The notes under the pieces are model-generated. The model was not told the origin of the DNA. It did no database searches and saw nothing but the letters and a program-made list of their open reading frames with translations. Position numbers and translations under genes: made by a program. Shown here piece by piece: positions 27,392 through 35,632 of a stretch of DNA of 64,000 nucleotides. This DNA is from Lachnospiraceae bacterium (lineage in GTDB: Bacteria > Bacillota > Clostridia > Lachnospirales > Lachnospiraceae): contig CP107199.1 in the NCBI GenBank assembly GCA_025758065.1, positions 1,237,501-1,301,500 on the forward strand, read 5' to 3'. The stretch's first letter is position 1, and every line of letters starts with the position of its first letter.

Positions 27392-28588
27392 ATGGAGAAA
27401 AGATTATTTACTTCCGAATCTGTAACTGAAGGCCATCCGGACAAAATGTGCGATGCCATTTCTGATGCTATTCTTGATGCTTTAATGGAACAGGATCCAA
27501 TGAGCCGTGTTGCGTGTGAGACTGCTACCACTACAGGAATTGTAATGGTAATGGGTGAGATCACTACCAAGGCTTATGTAGATATCCAGAAGATTGTACG
27601 TGAGACAGTACGCGAGATTGGATATGACCGTGCAAAATATGGTTTTGACTGTGATACCTGCGGTGTTTTAACTGCAATTGATGAGCAGTCTGCTGATATT
27701 GCTCTTGGCGTTGACAAGGCATTAGAGGCAAAGCAGGCTGGTGAAAAGCATATGACAGAGGAAGAGTTAGATGCTATCGGTGCTGGCGATCAGGGTATGA
27801 TGTTTGGCTTTGCAAGCAATGAGACAGAAGAATATATGCCTTATCCTATTTCTATGGCCCACAAGCTGGCAAGACGCCTTACAGAGGTAAGAAAGAACGG
27901 TACATTAAAGTACCTTCGTCCAGATGGCAAGACACAGGTTACTGTAGAGTATGATGAAAATGACAAGCCAGTACGTCTGGATGCAGTTGTCCTTTCTACC
28001 CAGCATGATGAAAATGTAACTCAGGAGCAGATCCATGAGGATATTAAAAAGTATGTATTTGATGAGATCATCCCGGCTGATATGGTAGATGAGAATACCA
28101 AGTTCTTTATCAATCCAACTGGCCGTTTCGTTATCGGCGGACCTCACGGAGACAGTGGTCTTACCGGACGTAAGATCATCGTAGACACCTACGGTGGCTA
28201 CGCACGTCACGGCGGCGGCGCATTCTCAGGAAAGGACTGCACCAAGGTAGACCGTTCCGCAGCATATGCAGCACGTTACGTTGCAAAGAATATCGTAGCA
28301 GCAGGACTGGCTGACAAGTGCGAGATCCAGCTGTCTTATGCGATCGGTGTTGCGCATCCGACTTCTATTATGGCAGATACCTTTGGAACAGGAAAGGTAA
28401 GCAATGAAAAGTTAGTTGAGATCATCCGTGAAAACTTCGATCTGCGTCCAGCCGGCATCATTAAGATGCTTGACCTGCGTCGCCCGATCTACAAGCAGAC
28501 GGCTGCTTATGGTCACTTTGGCCGTCAGGATGTAGATCTTCCGTGGGAGAAGTTAGACAGAGTAGAAGATTTGAAGAAATATCTGTAG
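27392..28588 (+). CDS. metK: S-adenosylmethionine synthetase
   Basis: MetK makes S-adenosylmethionine from methionine and ATP. The true start is the ATG at 27392 (MEKRLFTSESVTEGHPDKMC), 5 nt after AAGGAGAACA; the upstream in-frame reading is the riboswitch leader and is not coding. The 398 residues contain GEITTKAYVD, the ATP-binding hexapeptide GAGDQGMMFGFA and the P-loop-like GGGAFSGKDCTKVDRSAAY. It is complete, monocistronic, and controlled by the SAM-I riboswitch in front. Confidence 0.97.
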   Translation: MEKRLFTSESVTEGHPDKMCDAISDAILDALMEQDPMSRVACETATTTGIVMVMGEITTKAYVDIQKIVRETVREIGYDRAKYGFDCDTCGVLTAIDEQSADIALGVDKALEAKQAGEKHMTEEELDAIGAGDQGMMFGFASNETEEYMPYPISMAHKLARRLTEVRKNGTLKYLRPDGKTQVTVEYDENDKPVRLDAVVLSTQHDENVTQEQIHEDIKKYVFDEIIPADMVDENTKFFINPTGRFVIGGPHGDSGLTGRKIIVDTYGGYARHGGGAFSGKDCTKVDRSAAYAARYVAKNIVAAGLADKCEIQLSYAIGVAHPTSIMADTFGTGKVSNEKLVEIIRENFDLRPAGIIKMLDLRRPIYKQTAAYGHFGRQDVDLPWEKLDRVEDLKKYL

Positions 28589-28736
28589 GACTCTGTAGAA
28601 ATCTGCAGAAAAACATTCTGTTGTCTGTAGCAGCATAGGATAAAAAACAGATTGTGTTAAAATAAAAACAATAAACGACCGTATAAAAGAAGGTTAAAAT
28701 AGAGAATTAAAGGTTAAAACAGAAAATTAAAACAGA

Positions 28737-28796
28737 AAACCGTCTGGACAAAAACAGGAAATGCGTCATGCAATCTGTTGTTCCAGGCGGTTTTTG
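28737..28796 (+). terminator. Terminator after metK
   Basis: AACCGTCTGGA and TCCAGGCGGTT form a long stem followed by TTTT. A second weakly structured stretch precedes it. The remainder of 28589-28885 shows no gene. Confidence 0.75.
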
Positions 28797-28891
28797 TATT
28801 GTTTTTGTATTCGGAGCATAGGATGTTTGCAATCTTGATGATTTCGTAAAATGTTTTTTTGGATGTAATTTGTTTTTGTTTAAAAATATTG

Positions 28892-28920
28892 TTGACATTT
28901 TTTTAACAATGAGATATAAT
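28892..28920 (+). promoter_or_regulatory. Consensus promoter of adhE with overlapping inverted repeat
   Basis: TTGACA (28892-28897), 17 bp, TATAAT (28915-28920) is a perfect-consensus sigmaA promoter. An inverted repeat ATTGTT/AACAAT (28888-28910) overlaps the -35 box and spacer and resembles a Rex redox-repressor site, but the half-sites are 3 bp further apart than in the usual 18-bp operator. Confidence 0.75.
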
Positions 28921-29028
28921 GCCTAATGTAAGATTGATAATTAATTAACGAAAAAAACACATTAAATGAAACAAACACAAAGTATCACAAAGAAACATAA
29001 ACACAAGGGAATCATGGAGGAAATGGAA

Positions 29029-31641
29029 ATGGCAAAGAAAACAGTACAGGTCGTTCCGGAGATCATTGACAGCGTAGAAGGCTTAAATGCAAAGATGGCA
29101 GCAATGCGTGAAGCTCAGAAAGTATTTGCAACTTACACACAGGAGCAGGTTGATAAGATCTTCTTCGCAGCAGCAAGCGCAGCAAATAAAATGCGTATCC
29201 CGCTGGCAAAGATGGCAGTAGAAGAGACTGGAATGGGAATCGTAGAAGATAAGGTCATCAAAAACAACTACGCTTCTGAATACATTTACAATGCATATAA
29301 GAACACACAGACGGTTGGTGTAGTCGAGGAAGATAAGGAATACGGAATTAAGAAGATCGCAGAGCCAATTGGTCTGGTTGCAGCAGTTATCCCAACTACC
29401 AATCCAACATCAACTGCGATTTTTAAGACATTGATCTCTTTAAAGACCAGAAATGCGATCATCATTTCCCCACATCCAAGAGCTAAAAAGAGTACCATCG
29501 CAGCAGCAAAGGTAGTTCTGGATGCAGCAGTTGCAGCCGGAGCACCAGAAGGGATCATTGGCTGGATCGATGTTCCATCTCTGGATCTGACAAATGAAGT
29601 TATGAGAGATGCAGACATTATCCTGGCAACCGGTGGTCCTGGAATGGTTAAAGCCGCTTATTCTTCCGGAAAGCCTGCACTTGGCGTAGGTGCCGGAAAT
29701 ACACCGGTTATCATTGATGATACTGCAGATGTACGTATGGCAGTTAACTCCATTATTCATTCTAAGACCTTTGATAATGGTATGATCTGTGCTTCTGAAC
29801 AGTCTGTAACCATTCTGGAGCCAGTATATGAAGCTGCTAAGAAGGAATTTGAATACAGAGGCTGCTATTTCTTAAAACCAGGTGAGATCGAGAAGGTAAG
29901 AAAGACTATCCTGATCAATGGCGCATTAAATGCAAAGATCGTTGGACAGTCTGCATATACCATTGCAAAGCTGGCTGGCGTAGAGGTTCCTGTAGATACC
30001 AAGATCCTGATCGGTGAAGTTGAATCTGTAGATATCAGTGAAGAGTTTGCACATGAGAAGCTGTCTCCGGTACTGGCTATGTACAAGGCAAAGACTTTTG
30101 ATGAGGCACTGGATAAGGCAGAGCGTCTGGTAGCTGATGGCGGTTACGGTCATACATCTTCTCTGTACATTAATGTAAATGAGACAGAAAAGATCATGAA
30201 GCATGCAGAGCGCATGAAGACCTGCCGTATCCTTATTAATACACCTTCTTCCCACGGCGGTATTGGTGACTTATACAACTTCAAGCTGACACCATCTCTT
30301 ACATTAGGCTGCGGTTCCTGGGGCGGAAACTCCGTATCTGAGAACGTTGGTGTAAAGCATCTGTTAAATATTAAGACTGTTGCTGAGAGGAGAGAGAACA
30401 TGCTGTGGTTCAGAGCACCTGAGAAGGTTTACTTTAAGAAGGGCTGTCTGCCTGTAGCACTGAAGGAATTAAAGGACGTTATGGGCAAGAAGAGAGCCTT
30501 CATCGTAACAGACTCTTTCCTGTACAAAAATGGATATACACATGTTATCACTGACCGTTTAAATGAAATGGGAATTACCTATACTGTATTCTCTGATGTA
30601 CAGCCAGATCCGACCTTGGCAAATGCACAGGCTGGTGCAAAGCTGATGAGAGAATTTGAACCGGATGTGATCATCGCAATGGGCGGCGGTTCTGCAATGG
30701 ATGCCGGCAAGATCATGTGGGTACTGTATGAGCATCCGGAAGCAGACTTTATGGATATGGCAATGCGTTTCATCGATATCCGTAAGCGTGTATACACCTT
30801 CCCAACTATGGGCGAGAAGGCATACTTTGTAGCAGTTCCTACCTCTTCCGGTACAGGTTCTGAGGTAACACCATTTGCTGTTATCACCGATCAGAATACC
30901 GGTGTTAAGTATCCGTTAGCTGATTATCAGCTGCTGCCTAAGATGGCTATCGTTGATACTGACAATATGATGAGCCAGCCTAAGGGACTGACCAGCGCAT
31001 CTGGTCTGGACGTTCTGGTACATGCTCTGGAAGCATATGCTTCTGTTATGGCTACTGACTATACAGATGGTCTTGCATTAAAGGCTATGAAGAATGTATT
31101 TGAATATCTTCCAACTGCTTACCATGAGCCAGGAAATGTAGAAGCACGTCAGAAGATGGCAGACGCTTCCTGTATGGCTGGTATGGCATTTGCAAATGCA
31201 TTCTTAGGTGTCTGCCACTCTATGGCACATAAATTAGGTGCTTTCCATCACCTGCCACATGGACTTGCAAATGCACTGTTATTAAATCTGGTGATCGAAT
31301 TCAATGCTGCTGAGAATCCACGTAAGATGGGAACCTTCTCACAGTACCAGTATCCACATACCCAGGCAAGATACGCAGAGTGTGCACGTTTTGTAGGTAT
31401 CCAGGCTAAGGATGATGCGGAAGCTGTTAAGAAGCTGATGGAGAAGATCGAGGATCTGAAGAAACAGGTTGGTGTTAAGTCTTCTATTCAGGCATATGGT
31501 ATTGATGAAAAAGACTTCTTAGACAGACTGGATGACATGGTTGAGCAGGCATTTGATGACCAGTGTACAGGCGCTAACCCAAGATATCCTCTGATGAGTG
31601 AGATCAAGGAAATGTATTTAAGAGCTTACTACGGAAAATAA
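29029..31641 (+). CDS. adhE: Bifunctional aldehyde-alcohol dehydrogenase AdhE
   Basis: AdhE converts acetyl-CoA to acetaldehyde and then to ethanol, reoxidising two NADH, and forms spirosome filaments. I start it at the ATG at 29029 (MAKKTVQVVPEIID), 8 nt after GGAGG; in-frame ATGs lie further upstream. About residues 1-440 are the CoA-acylating aldehyde dehydrogenase (catalytic Cys in FDNGMICASEQS, GAGNTPVIID). Residues 450-870 are the iron-dependent alcohol dehydrogenase (GGGSAMDAGKIMW, metal ligands in HALEAYAS and FANAFLGVCHSMAHKLGAFHHLPHG). It is full length. The very strong promoter fits a major fermentation enzyme. Confidence 0.96.
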   Translation: MAKKTVQVVPEIIDSVEGLNAKMAAMREAQKVFATYTQEQVDKIFFAAASAANKMRIPLAKMAVEETGMGIVEDKVIKNNYASEYIYNAYKNTQTVGVVEEDKEYGIKKIAEPIGLVAAVIPTTNPTSTAIFKTLISLKTRNAIIISPHPRAKKSTIAAAKVVLDAAVAAGAPEGIIGWIDVPSLDLTNEVMRDADIILATGGPGMVKAAYSSGKPALGVGAGNTPVIIDDTADVRMAVNSIIHSKTFDNGMICASEQSVTILEPVYEAAKKEFEYRGCYFLKPGEIEKVRKTILINGALNAKIVGQSAYTIAKLAGVEVPVDTKILIGEVESVDISEEFAHEKLSPVLAMYKAKTFDEALDKAERLVADGGYGHTSSLYINVNETEKIMKHAERMKTCRILINTPSSHGGIGDLYNFKLTPSLTLGCGSWGGNSVSENVGVKHLLNIKTVAERRENMLWFRAPEKVYFKKGCLPVALKELKDVMGKKRAFIVTDSFLYKNGYTHVITDRLNEMGITYTVFSDVQPDPTLANAQAGAKLMREFEPDVIIAMGGGSAMDAGKIMWVLYEHPEADFMDMAMRFIDIRKRVYTFPTMGEKAYFVAVPTSSGTGSEVTPFAVITDQNTGVKYPLADYQLLPKMAIVDTDNMMSQPKGLTSASGLDVLVHALEAYASVMATDYTDGLALKAMKNVFEYLPTAYHEPGNVEARQKMADASCMAGMAFANAFLGVCHSMAHKLGAFHHLPHGLANALLLNLVIEFNAAENPRKMGTFSQYQYPHTQARYAECARFVGIQAKDDAEAVKKLMEKIEDLKKQVGVKSSIQAYGIDEKDFLDRLDDMVEQAFDDQCTGANPRYPLMSEIKEMYLRAYYGK

Positions 31642-31699
31642 TCATTTATATAAATCGAACCCATTGTGGGTAAAAACCTTTATCCTTTGTGTTTGGAGC

Positions 31700-31736
31700 A
31701 GACCGTCGGCCTTTCGGGGCAGGCGGTCTGTTCGTA
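31700..31736 (+). terminator. Weak terminator-like hairpin after adhE
   Basis: CAGACCGTCGGCC and GGGCAGGCGGTCTG form a GC-rich stem with a TTTCG loop. The tail has few T residues, so termination is uncertain. Confidence 0.5.
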
Positions 31737-31756
31737 TGTATGAGGATCAGGTACGG

Positions 31757-31889
31757 GTTATTGTACATGGTAGGCACTTTTGGAACCGAAAGTGCCGTAC
31801 GATAACGTAGTGGTAGCGGGAATTTGCCGTATTTAAATGCGAAGCCACGGCAAATTCCGTTGCTGGTCATGCAACGCATGAACAGTAAC
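31757..31889. repeat. Palindromic element, family R2 copy 3 (133 bp)
   Basis: It starts GTTATTGTACATG and ends CATGAACAGTAAC. Its two long hairpins are identical in the inspected stretches to those of copy 2 at 19810-19942. It lies between adhE and parS site 4. Confidence 0.85.
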
Positions 31890-32001
31890 GGGTACGGAAA
31901 GATCTCAGGAAAATATTATGGTGTTTTTTAGAAAAATTCGTTATACTATTGGTAAAATCAGGTAAACGTAACAGACAGTAGATGACCAGAATATTAAAAA
32001 A

Positions 32002-32017
32002 TGTTTCACGTGAAACA
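32002..32017. promoter_or_regulatory. parS centromere site 4
   Basis: A perfect TGTTTCACGTGAAACA, about 12 kb from site 2 and 23 kb from oriC, between adhE and the adenosine deaminase gene. Confidence 0.95.
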
Positions 32018-32031
32018 ATAAAATGATGTAA

Positions 32032-32157
32032 GTGTCAAAAGTATAAATTGCGTTTGTGCTCGCACAAATAAGCAATTTATACTTATTGACACGCCGAACA
32101 CCGAAAACGAAATAAAATGGTGTGAACATGCCATTTTATGGGAGTTTGAGGTGTTCG
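32032..32157. repeat. Two long nested hairpins before the adenosine deaminase gene
   Basis: GTGTCAA/TTGACAC at 32032-32092 enclose AGTATAAATTGC/GCAATTTATACT and TTGTGC/GCACAA. Next, CGAACACC/GGTGTTCG at 32093-32157 enclose ATAAAATGG/CCATTTTAT. They resemble extragenic palindromic repeats. They are followed by GATTGCGGGAATTGC paired to GGAGCAATCCGG near 32160-32195. Confidence 0.6.
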
Positions 32158-32258
32158 AGGATTGCGGGAATTGCATAGCAATGGAGCAATCCGGTTACAT
32201 CATAAAATTAAATACAAAAAGATTCCGGGAGTGTATAACAGGAGAAAGGGGATTACAG

Positions 32259-33251
32259 ATGGGAACTGATTTAAAGGAAGCAACAGAACAGAAATTAGGA
32301 TATGGGGAGTTGCACCTTCATTTAGACGGTGCCATTACACCTGATATCGCAAAGAAGCTGGCAGTGCTTCAGGGAATCAGACTGCCATATGAAGGGGAAC
32401 AGTTAAGTCAGGTGCTGTCTGTGGGAGAAGACTGCCAGAGTTTAAATGAGTTTTTGCAGTGCTTTGCTCTGCCCTTAAAGTTACTGCAGACAAAGGAAGG
32501 AATCAGTGAGGCAGTATATCTGGTGCAGGAAGAATTAAAGGCAGAAGGACTTTCTTATGCTGAGCTGCGTTTTGCGCCTCAGTTACACTGTCAGGACGGA
32601 TTATCCCAGGCACAGGTAATAGAAGCGGCTTTAGAGGGGCTTAAACGCTCCACACTGCCATGTAATCTGATCCTCTGCTGTATGCGCGGCACTGGAAATG
32701 AAAAGGAAAATGAAGAGACCATGGAGTTGACCGGGGAATATATAAAGAAGCGTATTCTGCCAGAGGGAAAGAAAGGCTATGGCGTAGTGGCTATGGATCT
32801 GGCGGGGGCAGAGGCACTTTATCCTACCTATAAATATAAAGAACTGTTTAAGAAAGCGGCGGATAAGGAGATCCCGTTTACTATTCATGCGGGAGAGGCC
32901 GGTGGCGCGGCAGAGGTGGCCTGTGCCATTGAAATGGGAGCAGCAAGGATCGGACATGGGGTAAGAAGCTATGAGGATCCGGCGGTGGTGCGCATGATCT
33001 GCGAGAAGGGCATTTTCCTTGAAATGTGTCCGACCAGCAATCGTATCACCAAAGCGGTACAGGATATGAAAGCATATCCGTTGAGAGAATATTTAAGCCA
33101 GGGGATCAGGGTAGCCGTATGTACGGATGATATGGCGATCTGCCGTACAGAGCTTAAGAAGGAATTTGATTATCTGAAAAAGCTGATGGGGCTGACAGAA
33201 GAAGAAAAAGTGCAGATCCTTAAAAATACAAGTGATGGTGCTTTTTCATAA
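32259..33251 (+). CDS. add: Adenosine deaminase
   Basis: This enzyme hydrolyses adenosine (or a related nucleoside) to inosine and ammonia. I start it at the ATG at 32259 (MGTDLKEATEQKLGYG), after AGAAAGGGG. The 330 residues show the zinc ligands HLHLDG near the N-terminus, then FTIHAGEAGG, the catalytic region AARIGHGVRSYED, CPTSNRITKAV, and the metal-binding VAVCTDDMAIC. The family usually has SDDP at the last motif; here it is TDDM. It is complete at family length. Some relatives act on aminodeoxyfutalosine or adenine. Confidence 0.88.
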   Translation: MGTDLKEATEQKLGYGELHLHLDGAITPDIAKKLAVLQGIRLPYEGEQLSQVLSVGEDCQSLNEFLQCFALPLKLLQTKEGISEAVYLVQEELKAEGLSYAELRFAPQLHCQDGLSQAQVIEAALEGLKRSTLPCNLILCCMRGTGNEKENEETMELTGEYIKKRILPEGKKGYGVVAMDLAGAEALYPTYKYKELFKKAADKEIPFTIHAGEAGGAAEVACAIEMGAARIGHGVRSYEDPAVVRMICEKGIFLEMCPTSNRITKAVQDMKAYPLREYLSQGIRVAVCTDDMAICRTELKKEFDYLKKLMGLTEEEKVQILKNTSDGAFS

Positions 33252-33307
33252 CCCAGAGTTATGTTTTTTATTAGGATTTTCATATATGCCCTATATATAA
33301 TTGTTTC

Positions 33308-33336
33308 TTGACTTTAACAAATTAACTTGCTATACT
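33308..33336 (+). promoter_or_regulatory. Promoter of gdhA
   Basis: TTGACT (33308-33313), 17-bp spacer, TATACT (33331-33336). The gdhA start lies about 105 nt downstream, leaving a leader with a short GC-rich stem (GCCGG near 33380 with CCGGT). Confidence 0.7.
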
Positions 33337-33440
33337 TTTTCTAAAGTGCCTGCTTAATAAAGCAAGTATCCCCTGGGAAAGCCGGACCCCCATAGAGCCG
33401 GTATTCCAAAAAATTAATAAAAACCAAGGAGGGTATTCAA

Positions 33441-34775
33441 ATGTCTTATGTTGATGAAATTTACGAGAGAGTAGTTGCACAGAATCCAGGTGAGCCTGAA
33501 TTCCACCAGGCCGTAAAAGAGGTTCTGGATTCTTTAAGATTGGTTATTGATGCAAACGAGGATAAGTACCGCAAGGCTGGTATCCTGGAGCGTTTCACTG
33601 AGCCAGAGCGTATTGTTTCTTTCCGTGTACCGTGGGTAGATGACAATGGAAAGGTTCAGGTAAATAAGGGTTACAGAGTACAGTTCAACAGTGCTATCGG
33701 ACCGTACAAGGGCGGACTTCGTTTCCATCCATCTGTAAACCAGGGTATCTTAAAATTCTTAGGTTTCGAGCAGACTTTGAAGAACTCTCTTACCGGACTT
33801 CCTATGGGCGGCGGTAAAGGTGGTTCTAACTTTGATCCTAAGGGCAAATCTGACCGTGAAGTTATGGCATTCTGCCAGAGCTTTATGACAGAGCTGTACC
33901 GTCACATTGGAAAGGATACAGACGTTCCTGCAGGTGATATTGGTGTAGGTGGCAGAGAAGTAGGTTATCTGTTTGGACAGTACAAGAGACTGACTGGTTT
34001 ATATGAAGGCGTTTTAACCGGTAAGGGCTTAACCTTTGGTGGTTCTTTAGCAAGAACCCAGGCAACAGGATATGGCCTTGTATACATGTTAGACGAGATG
34101 TTAAAGCACAACGGCAAGGAGATCGCAGGAAAGACTGTTCTGGTTTCCGGTTCCGGTAATGTTGCTATTTACGCAGTTGAGAAGGCTCAGCAGTACGGCG
34201 CTAAGGTTGTAGCAATGAGCGATTCCAACGGCTATATCTACGATGCAGACGGCATTAAGTTAGATGTTGTTAAGGAGATCAAGGAAGTACGCAGAGGACG
34301 TATCAAAGAGTACGCAGAGGCTGTTCCTACCGCTGTTTATACAGAAGGTAAGGGAATCTGGACCATTCCTTGCGATATCGCACTTCCATGTGCAACCCAG
34401 AACGAACTGAGCTTAGATGATGCTAAGACTCTTTTAGCAAATGGCTGCTTCGCAGTTGCTGAAGGTGCTAACATGCCTTCTACAAGAGAAGCTACAGACC
34501 TGTTTGTTGAGAAGAAGATCCTGTTCATGCCTGGTAAGGCAGCTAACGCAGGCGGCGTTGCTACTTCCGGTCTGGAGCAGAGCCAGAACTCCTTAAGACT
34601 GTCCTGGACCTTTGAAGAAGTTGATGAGAGACTGCACAAGATCATGATCGACATCTTCGCAAAGGCAGCAGATGCAGCTGAAAGATACGGAGTACCTGGA
34701 AACTATGTAGCAGGTGCAAATATTGCCGGATTTGAGAAGGTAGTAGAGGCTATGATCGCTCAGGGTATTGTATAA
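33441..34775 (+). CDS. gdhA: Glutamate dehydrogenase, NADP-type
   Basis: GdhA links ammonia to 2-oxoglutarate to give glutamate. The 444 residues match the hexameric NADP-dependent bacterial class. Motifs are GPYKGGLRFHPSVN, the catalytic-Lys region LPMGGGKGGSNFDPKGKSD, DVPAGDIGVGGREVGY, the nucleotide-binding GSGNVAIYAVEKA and PGKAANAGGVATSGLEQ. AAGGAGGG lies just before the ATG. It is monocistronic with its own promoter and terminator. Codon use favours major codons, which fits high expression. Confidence 0.96.
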   Translation: MSYVDEIYERVVAQNPGEPEFHQAVKEVLDSLRLVIDANEDKYRKAGILERFTEPERIVSFRVPWVDDNGKVQVNKGYRVQFNSAIGPYKGGLRFHPSVNQGILKFLGFEQTLKNSLTGLPMGGGKGGSNFDPKGKSDREVMAFCQSFMTELYRHIGKDTDVPAGDIGVGGREVGYLFGQYKRLTGLYEGVLTGKGLTFGGSLARTQATGYGLVYMLDEMLKHNGKEIAGKTVLVSGSGNVAIYAVEKAQQYGAKVVAMSDSNGYIYDADGIKLDVVKEIKEVRRGRIKEYAEAVPTAVYTEGKGIWTIPCDIALPCATQNELSLDDAKTLLANGCFAVAEGANMPSTREATDLFVEKKILFMPGKAANAGGVATSGLEQSQNSLRLSWTFEEVDERLHKIMIDIFAKAADAAERYGVPGNYVAGANIAGFEKVVEAMIAQGIV

Positions 34776-34797
34776 TAAATAATTATTCAAAATAAGA

Positions 34798-34842
34798 AAC
34801 TCCCACATGTTGCAGAAGACCGCAAAATATGTGGGAGTTTTA
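34798..34842 (+). terminator. Terminator after gdhA
   Basis: AAACTCCCACAT and ATGTGGGAGTTT form a near-perfect 12-bp stem, symmetrical enough to act in both directions. Confidence 0.85.
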
Positions 34843-34930
34843 TGTTTTGCCACTTGCATAAAAATGAAGTAACCGGGGATTTGACAAAAAGTGTTATAAG
34901 TTAAGTTGGGATTTAGTTCAATAGGGTTCG

Positions 34931-35118
34931 AAAGGGCTCCTCCATGTATAAACGCATTCACGGTAATTTAGGACCTTTTGTTCCGCCGCCAGTTAGACAG
35001 GGCTCCGGCAAACTCACACGCTTCGCGTGTTCAAACAATGCCTCCACCCTGTCCGCTATGCTCACAAAAGGTCCAAAATTGCCTAACGAATGCTTATTAT
35101 ACATGGAGGAGCCCTTTC
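34931..35118. repeat. Palindromic element R5 (about 188 bp)
   Basis: AAAGGGCTCCTCCATGTATAA and its inverted copy ending GAGGAGCCCTTT are the outer arms. GACAGGG/CCCTGTC is an inner inverted repeat, and AACACGCGAAGCGTG (minus strand) is the core. GGACCTTTTG/CAAAAGGTCC pair between. It contains no convincing gene. Together with R6 it fills most of the 857-bp gdhA-to-35633 spacer. Confidence 0.75.
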
Positions 35119-35226
35119 TACTGTATTGGATATGTCACATAAAAATGCCGTACTTAAGTATAATCTCCCTCCTGCATGAAAACTGTTTATTGGTTTGCTC
35201 CTACATTTTTTATTGCCAATAGCGTA

Positions 35227-35427
35227 GAAAGCCGCCGGTGCACATGACAGAATAAGCATTTGTTTGAAAATCCGTGAGTGGGCGCGCATAGCGTCAGAAC
35301 AGAGAACCACTGTTTGAGCACGCAAAGCGTGCGAGTTTGGTTCGCAGTTCTGACAATAAGCGGCGCAAGTCCACGAACAAAGGATTTTCTCCCAAATGCG
35401 CATTTGTCATGTGCACCGGTGGCTTTC
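35227..35427. repeat. Palindromic element R6 (about 201 bp)
   Basis: GAAAGCCGCCGGTGCACATGAC and GTCATGTGCACCGGTGGCTTTC are outer arms. GTCAGAAC/GTTCTGAC is an inner inverted repeat around the core TTTGAGCACGCAAAGCGTGC. The core closely matches that of R5 although the arms differ. No gene is seen. Confidence 0.75.
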
Positions 35428-35632
35428 GGACCTTAGTCAACAATATCCCACTTTAGTCAACAATATCAAAACATTTTTGGATTGAATTTCTCTATTTTTT
35501 AGAAAATTGTAAAAAACTACCTTTTGACACCTTAATCATGGTATAATAGGCTTATCTATAAAGACACTGAACCATTATAAAGGAATAGTGTCATGGACTT
35601 AAAGATGCAAATACCAAGGAGGATGATAGTTC

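Noticed and set aside
31646..31879. Minus-strand frame also present near 19768
   Set aside because: It is the R2 repeat read in one frame in both places, with no RBS.
34593..34961. Minus-strand frame over the gdhA end
   Set aside because: Overlaps gdhA in antisense and runs through its terminator; codon content is not protein-like.
34944..35403. Short frames inside R5 and R6
   Set aside because: Both come from palindromic repeat DNA; no RBS or conserved start.
34931..35427. CRISPR array
   Set aside because: The repeats are large palindromes, not regular short repeats with unique spacers, and no cas genes are present.
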